DNA of 7,076 bases. Source: Actinomycetota bacterium (GTDB taxonomy: Bacteria; Actinomycetota; Thermoleophilia; Gaiellales; Gaiellaceae). The stretch covers positions 1 through 7,076 of the forward strand of contig JAFAIV010000190.1 in NCBI GenBank assembly GCA_019236545.1. Reading direction: 5' to 3'. The notes under the pieces were generated by a model. It had not been told where the DNA came from. It was given only the letters and a program-made list of their open reading frames with translations, and did not search any database. Position 1 is the stretch's first letter. Every line of letters begins with the position of its first letter. Both the position numbers and the translations under genes were made by a program. Of this stretch, positions 5,063 through 7,076 are shown piece after piece.

Positions 5063-5482
5063 TCAGCGCTCGACGGCCCGCCCGGAGAGCTCGGTCAGGG
5101 CGATCCGGAAGACCACCGTCCCCGGCGTGCGCTCCCGCTGCTCCGGAGCGCGTCCCGACGCGCGCCGGAAACGCTCGCGCAGGAGGTCGAGCGCCTGCTC
5201 CGCTGCCTCGCCCTCGAGTTCCTCGTAGGTCCCCTGCGCGATCACGCTCCGCCAGCTGCCGCGGCCGTCCGCGTCGTACTCGTCCACCTCGACGCAGACG
5301 CGCGGCTGCTCCCGGAGCATCGACGTCTTCCGGCCCTCGGTGGTGACGGCGACGACGCCCGCGCCGTCGTAGCCGTAGATGACCGGGACGACGTAGGTCT
5401 CGCCGCCGGCGTGGCAGCCGAGCCGAGCGATCCGCTGCTCGCGGAGGAATGCGTCGATCTCGTCGCGGCTCAGCTCGCGCAC
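5063..5482 (-). CDS. Pyridoxamine 5'-phosphate oxidase-like (PNPOx-like) flavin-binding protein
   Basis: A 139-residue protein starting at GTG 5482. It has the layout of the small split-barrel FMN-binding family: an N-terminal helix ELSRDEIDAFLREQRIARLG, then the beta pair YVVPVIYGYDGAGVVAVTTEGRK, then MLREQPRVCVEVDEYD, a GSWRSVIAQGTYEEL segment and a C-terminal helix and strand (VVFRIALTELSGR). Family members bind FMN, F420 or heme and reduce or sequester small molecules; nitroimidazole-resistance proteins of the NimA type belong here. The substrate is unknown. True PNPOx (PdxH) is longer, so vitamin B6 synthesis is unlikely. The gene diverges from the MmcQ/YjbR gene with 23 bases between starts. 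The GTG has no Shine-Dalgarno (CTCCTCC precedes it) but has TACGCT 6 bases upstream, suggesting a leaderless mRNA. Confidence 0.88.
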   Translation of the reverse strand: MRELSRDEIDAFLREQRIARLGCHAGGETYVVPVIYGYDGAGVVAVTTEGRKTSMLREQPRVCVEVDEYDADGRGSWRSVIAQGTYEELEGEAAEQALDLLRERFRRASGRAPEQRERTPGTVVFRIALTELSGRAVER

Positions 5483-5488
5483 CGGAGG

Positions 5489-5494
5489 AGCGTA
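5489..5494 (-). promoter_or_regulatory. -10 element (TACGCT) of the flavin-binding protein gene
   Basis: On the minus strand TACGCT is followed by 6 bases and then the GTG start at 5482. It matches TANNNT and is identical to the hexamer upstream of the first sigma gene. No convincing -35 hexamer is seen. The spacing predicts transcription beginning at or within a base or two of the GTG. Confidence 0.45.
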
Positions 5495-5498
5495 GTGT
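5493..5498 (+). promoter_or_regulatory. -10 element (TAGTGT) of the MmcQ/YjbR gene, overlapping the opposite -10
   Basis: TAGTGT fits TANNNT and lies 7 bases before the GTG at 5506. Its first two bases, TA, are shared with the minus-strand TACGCT (5489-5494), so the two -10 elements are interlocked on opposite strands. No good -35 is visible. GGAGGAG (5484-5490) lies 15 bases before the GTG, too far for a normal ribosome binding site. Confidence 0.45.
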
Positions 5499-5505
5499 CC
5501 GGGCC

Positions 5506-5928
5506 GTGGCGACGATGGCCGACCTGGACGAGCTCGCGCTCGCGATGCCGGACGTGGTCAAGGAGCCCGACGACGACGGCAGGCCGGCCTACGGCGTCGC
5601 GGGCAAGACGTTCTGCTTCCACCGCCGGCCGCGAAAGGACGCGTTCGACGCCGAGACCGGCGAGCTGCTCGACGACGTCCTCGTCTTCCACGTCGACGGG
5701 GCCGAGGCGAAGGAGCTCCTGCTCGCCGACCCGCGGGGGGTCTTCTTCACGACACCGCACTGGAACGGGTACTCCGCGGTGCTGATGCGGATCCGCGACC
5801 TCGGCGGGATCGACCGCGACGAGCTGCGCGAGCTCGTGATCGACGCGTGGCTCGCGCGAGCGCCGAAGCGCGTCGCGCGGGCTTGGCTTGCCGCCGAAGA
5901 CACCGGCGGCAAGGGCCCGAAGCCGTAG
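5506..5928 (+). CDS. MmcQ/YjbR family protein
   Basis: A 140-residue protein from GTG 5506, or 137 from the in-frame ATG at 5515. It has the YjbR-like plan: an N-terminal helix ending in LALAMPDVVKEP, a strand turn GRPAYGVAGKTFCFHRRP, a core strand DVLVFHVDGAEAKELLLAD and the family end GVFFTTPHWNGYSAVLMRI followed by ELRELVIDAWLARAPKRV. Members are small proteins with a CyaY-like fold and are often annotated as DNA-binding. Their cellular role is poorly defined, and none can be assigned here. GTG 5506 is preferred because it sits 7 bases after a TANNNT -10, fitting leaderless initiation. A longer reading from ATG 5449 would run into the divergent gene and is unlikely. A hairpin region follows the stop. 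Confidence 0.88.
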   Translation: MATMADLDELALAMPDVVKEPDDDGRPAYGVAGKTFCFHRRPRKDAFDAETGELLDDVLVFHVDGAEAKELLLADPRGVFFTTPHWNGYSAVLMRIRDLGGIDRDELRELVIDAWLARAPKRVARAWLAAEDTGGKGPKP

Positions 5929-5960
5929 CTCCCGCGGCTGAGGGGCGAGCGGTCTGGCGG

Positions 5961-5989
5961 CCCGCGCTTCCGTAGCGAATCCGCGCGGG
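5961..5989 (+). terminator. Hairpin after the MmcQ/YjbR gene, possible terminator or half of a switch
   Basis: CCCGCGC (5961-5967) and GCGCGGG (5983-5989) are perfect reverse complements enclosing 15 bases, within which TTC and GAA can also pair. It begins 32 bases after the MmcQ/YjbR stop. Its 3' arm is also used by the alternative hairpin at 5985-6004, so the two folds exclude each other. Confidence 0.4.
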
Positions 5990-6004
5990 GGAGACTGTCC
6001 CCGC
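5985..6004 (+). promoter_or_regulatory. Hairpin abutting the start codon of the glycosidase gene
   Basis: GCGGGG (5985-5990) pairs with CCCCGC (5999-6004) around an 8-base loop, ending exactly at the ATG of the next gene. The purine run GGGGGAGA (5987-5994), the only ribosome-binding candidate for that ATG, is partly buried in the stem. The loop also holds GACTGT (5993-5998), 6 bases before the ATG, which keeps the A and T of a TANNNT -10. A leaderless start is therefore an alternative reading. Confidence 0.35.
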
Positions 6005-7076
6005 ATGAACGCAGAGCACGAGCGCCTCTTCGAGGTCCCCCACGGCCGCTCCCCTTGGCGCAAGTGGGGCCCGTATCTCGCCGAGCGCGCCTGGGGCACC
6101 GTCCGCGAGGACTACAGCGCGACGGGCGACGTGTGGCACTACTTCCCTCACGACCACGCCCGCTCCCGCGCGTACCGCTGGAACGAGGACGGGCTCGCCG
6201 GGATCTGCGACGACCGCCAGACGCTGTGCTTCGCGCTCGCGTTCTGGAACGGCCGCGACCCGATGCTGAAGGAGCGGATCTTCGGCCTCACCGGCCCGCA
6301 GGGCAACCACGGCGAGGACTGCAAGGAGTACTGGTGGTACGTCGACTCCACGCCGACGCACTCGTGGATGCGTTGGAAGTACATGTACGCGCAGGACGAG
6401 TTCCCGTACGACCGGCTGGTCGCCGAGAACGCGTGCCGGGGGAAGCACGACCCCGAGTTCGAGCTCGTCGACACCGGGATCTTCGACGACGGCCGCTACT
6501 GGGAGATCACCGCCGACTATGCGAAAGCCAGCGCCGAGGACGTCCTGATCCGCGTCAGCGCGACCAACCACGGCCCGGAGACGGCGACGCTCGACGTCTT
6601 GCCGACGCTCTGGTTCCGCAACACCTGGTCGTGGGACTTCGACGCGCCCAGGCCGGCGATCGACCTCGACGACGGCGCCCTCCGCGCGCGGCACGAGCTG
6701 CTCGACACCGTGACGCTCGCCGGCTCCGGCTCGCCGGAGGCGCTCTTCTGCGAGAACGAGACGAACGTCCAGCGGCTCTTCGGCGTTCCGAGCGCGACGC
6801 CGTTCCCGAAGGACGGGATCAACGACTACGTGGTCCGCGGCGCGGCGACGGTGAACCCGGCGCAGACCGGCACGAAGGCGGCGTTCCGCTACCGGCTCGA
6901 CGTCCCCGCCGGCGAGACGCGGAGGATCGAGCTGCGGCTCGGTGCCTCGAGCACGGTCGGCGACGACTTCGAGGAGGTCATGCGCGCGCGCGAGCGTGAG
7001 GCGGACGAGTTCTACGCCGAGCTGACGCCGAAGGGCGCGGGCGCCGACGAGGCCTCGGTGCTGCGGCAGGCGCTCA
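6005..7076 (+). CDS. GH63/MGH1-like glycoside hydrolase (N-terminal part, runs off window)
   Basis: An open frame from ATG 6005 to the window end gives 357 residues without a stop; the 3' end is missing. The sequence matches a family of large (about 850-900 residue, from memory) actinobacterial proteins annotated as MGH1-like or GH63 glucosidase. Signature segments are PWRKWGPYLAERAWGTVREDYS, WHYFPHDHARSRAYRWNEDGLAG, DDRQTLCFALAFWNGRDP, FGLTGPQGNHGEDCKEYWWYVD, TPTHSWMRWKYMYAQ and PTLWFRNTWSWD. This part is the N-terminal beta-rich domain. The catalytic (alpha/alpha)6 barrel with the two acidic residues lies beyond the window and cannot be inspected. No signal peptide is seen, so a cytoplasmic enzyme acting on alpha-glucosides, mannosylglycerate or similar small glycosides is likely, but the substrate is unknown. 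It lies 76 bases after the MmcQ/YjbR gene on the same strand and probably has its own promoter. Confidence 0.9.
   Translation, partial: MNAEHERLFEVPHGRSPWRKWGPYLAERAWGTVREDYSATGDVWHYFPHDHARSRAYRWNEDGLAGICDDRQTLCFALAFWNGRDPMLKERIFGLTGPQGNHGEDCKEYWWYVDSTPTHSWMRWKYMYAQDEFPYDRLVAENACRGKHDPEFELVDTGIFDDGRYWEITADYAKASAEDVLIRVSATNHGPETATLDVLPTLWFRNTWSWDFDAPRPAIDLDDGALRARHELLDTVTLAGSGSPEALFCENETNVQRLFGVPSATPFPKDGINDYVVRGAATVNPAQTGTKAAFRYRLDVPAGETRRIELRLGASSTVGDDFEEVMRAREREADEFYAELTPKGAGADEASVLRQAL

Noticed and set aside
5449..5505. ATG 5449 as an upstream start of the MmcQ/YjbR gene
   Set aside because: It would overlap the divergent flavin-binding gene by 34 bases, has GGAGG only one base upstream, and adds Arg/Ser-rich residues unlike the family.
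5747..6999. Long open frames on the minus strand (5747-6694) and in another plus frame (6055-6999) over the glycosidase gene
   Set aside because: The frame from ATG 6005 carries many conserved family motifs; the others are Arg/Ala/Pro-rich shadows.

Overview
The window is about 70% or more GC with strong G/C bias at third codon positions. Several genes seem to begin a few bases downstream of a TANNNT -10 element with no Shine-Dalgarno. The gene content (tmk-holB, large ECF sigma factors with alanine/proline-rich tails, an MmcQ/YjbR protein, a GH63/MGH1-like glycosidase) fits a high-GC actinobacterium. I infer Thermoleophilia (Solirubrobacterales/Gaiellales-like) from protein style, not from a marker gene.

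Layout. The first 1.2 kb is a replication pair on the plus strand: the 3' end of thymidylate kinase (tmk) overlapping holB (clamp-loader delta prime subunit). Next come two tandem plus-strand genes (1231-2265 and 2268-3695). Each encodes an ECF-type sigma factor continued by one hydrophobic segment and a long low-complexity tail. A perfect 10-bp hairpin (3703-3726) separates them from a convergent minus-strand gene for a principal-type sigma-70 factor, which I read as starting at a CTG codon (4802) rather than the GTG at 4634. A 260-base, locally AT-rich leader (4803-5062) carries its probable promoter. Then follows a divergent pair with only 23 bases between start codons: a PNPOx-like flavin-binding protein (minus) and an MmcQ/YjbR protein (plus). 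The last gene (6005 to the window end) is the N-terminal part of a GH63/MGH1-like glycoside hydrolase.

How the parts relate. The most striking element is the tandem pair of predicted membrane-tethered sigma factors. The sigma2-sigma4 core and the membrane segment are conserved between the two. The predicted exterior tails are completely different: a shorter tail with His-rich, acidic and Gly-rich parts versus a long Pro/Ala/Thr mucin-like tail. No anti-sigma gene is visible beside them. This suggests a one-protein design in which the sigma factor is its own membrane anchor and possibly its own sensor. That is an inference from sequence. The tethered pair sits tail-to-tail with a principal-type sigma gene, so three sigma factor genes occupy about 3.6 kb. 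The remaining genes look like ordinary housekeeping or accessory functions and do not obviously belong to the same pathway.
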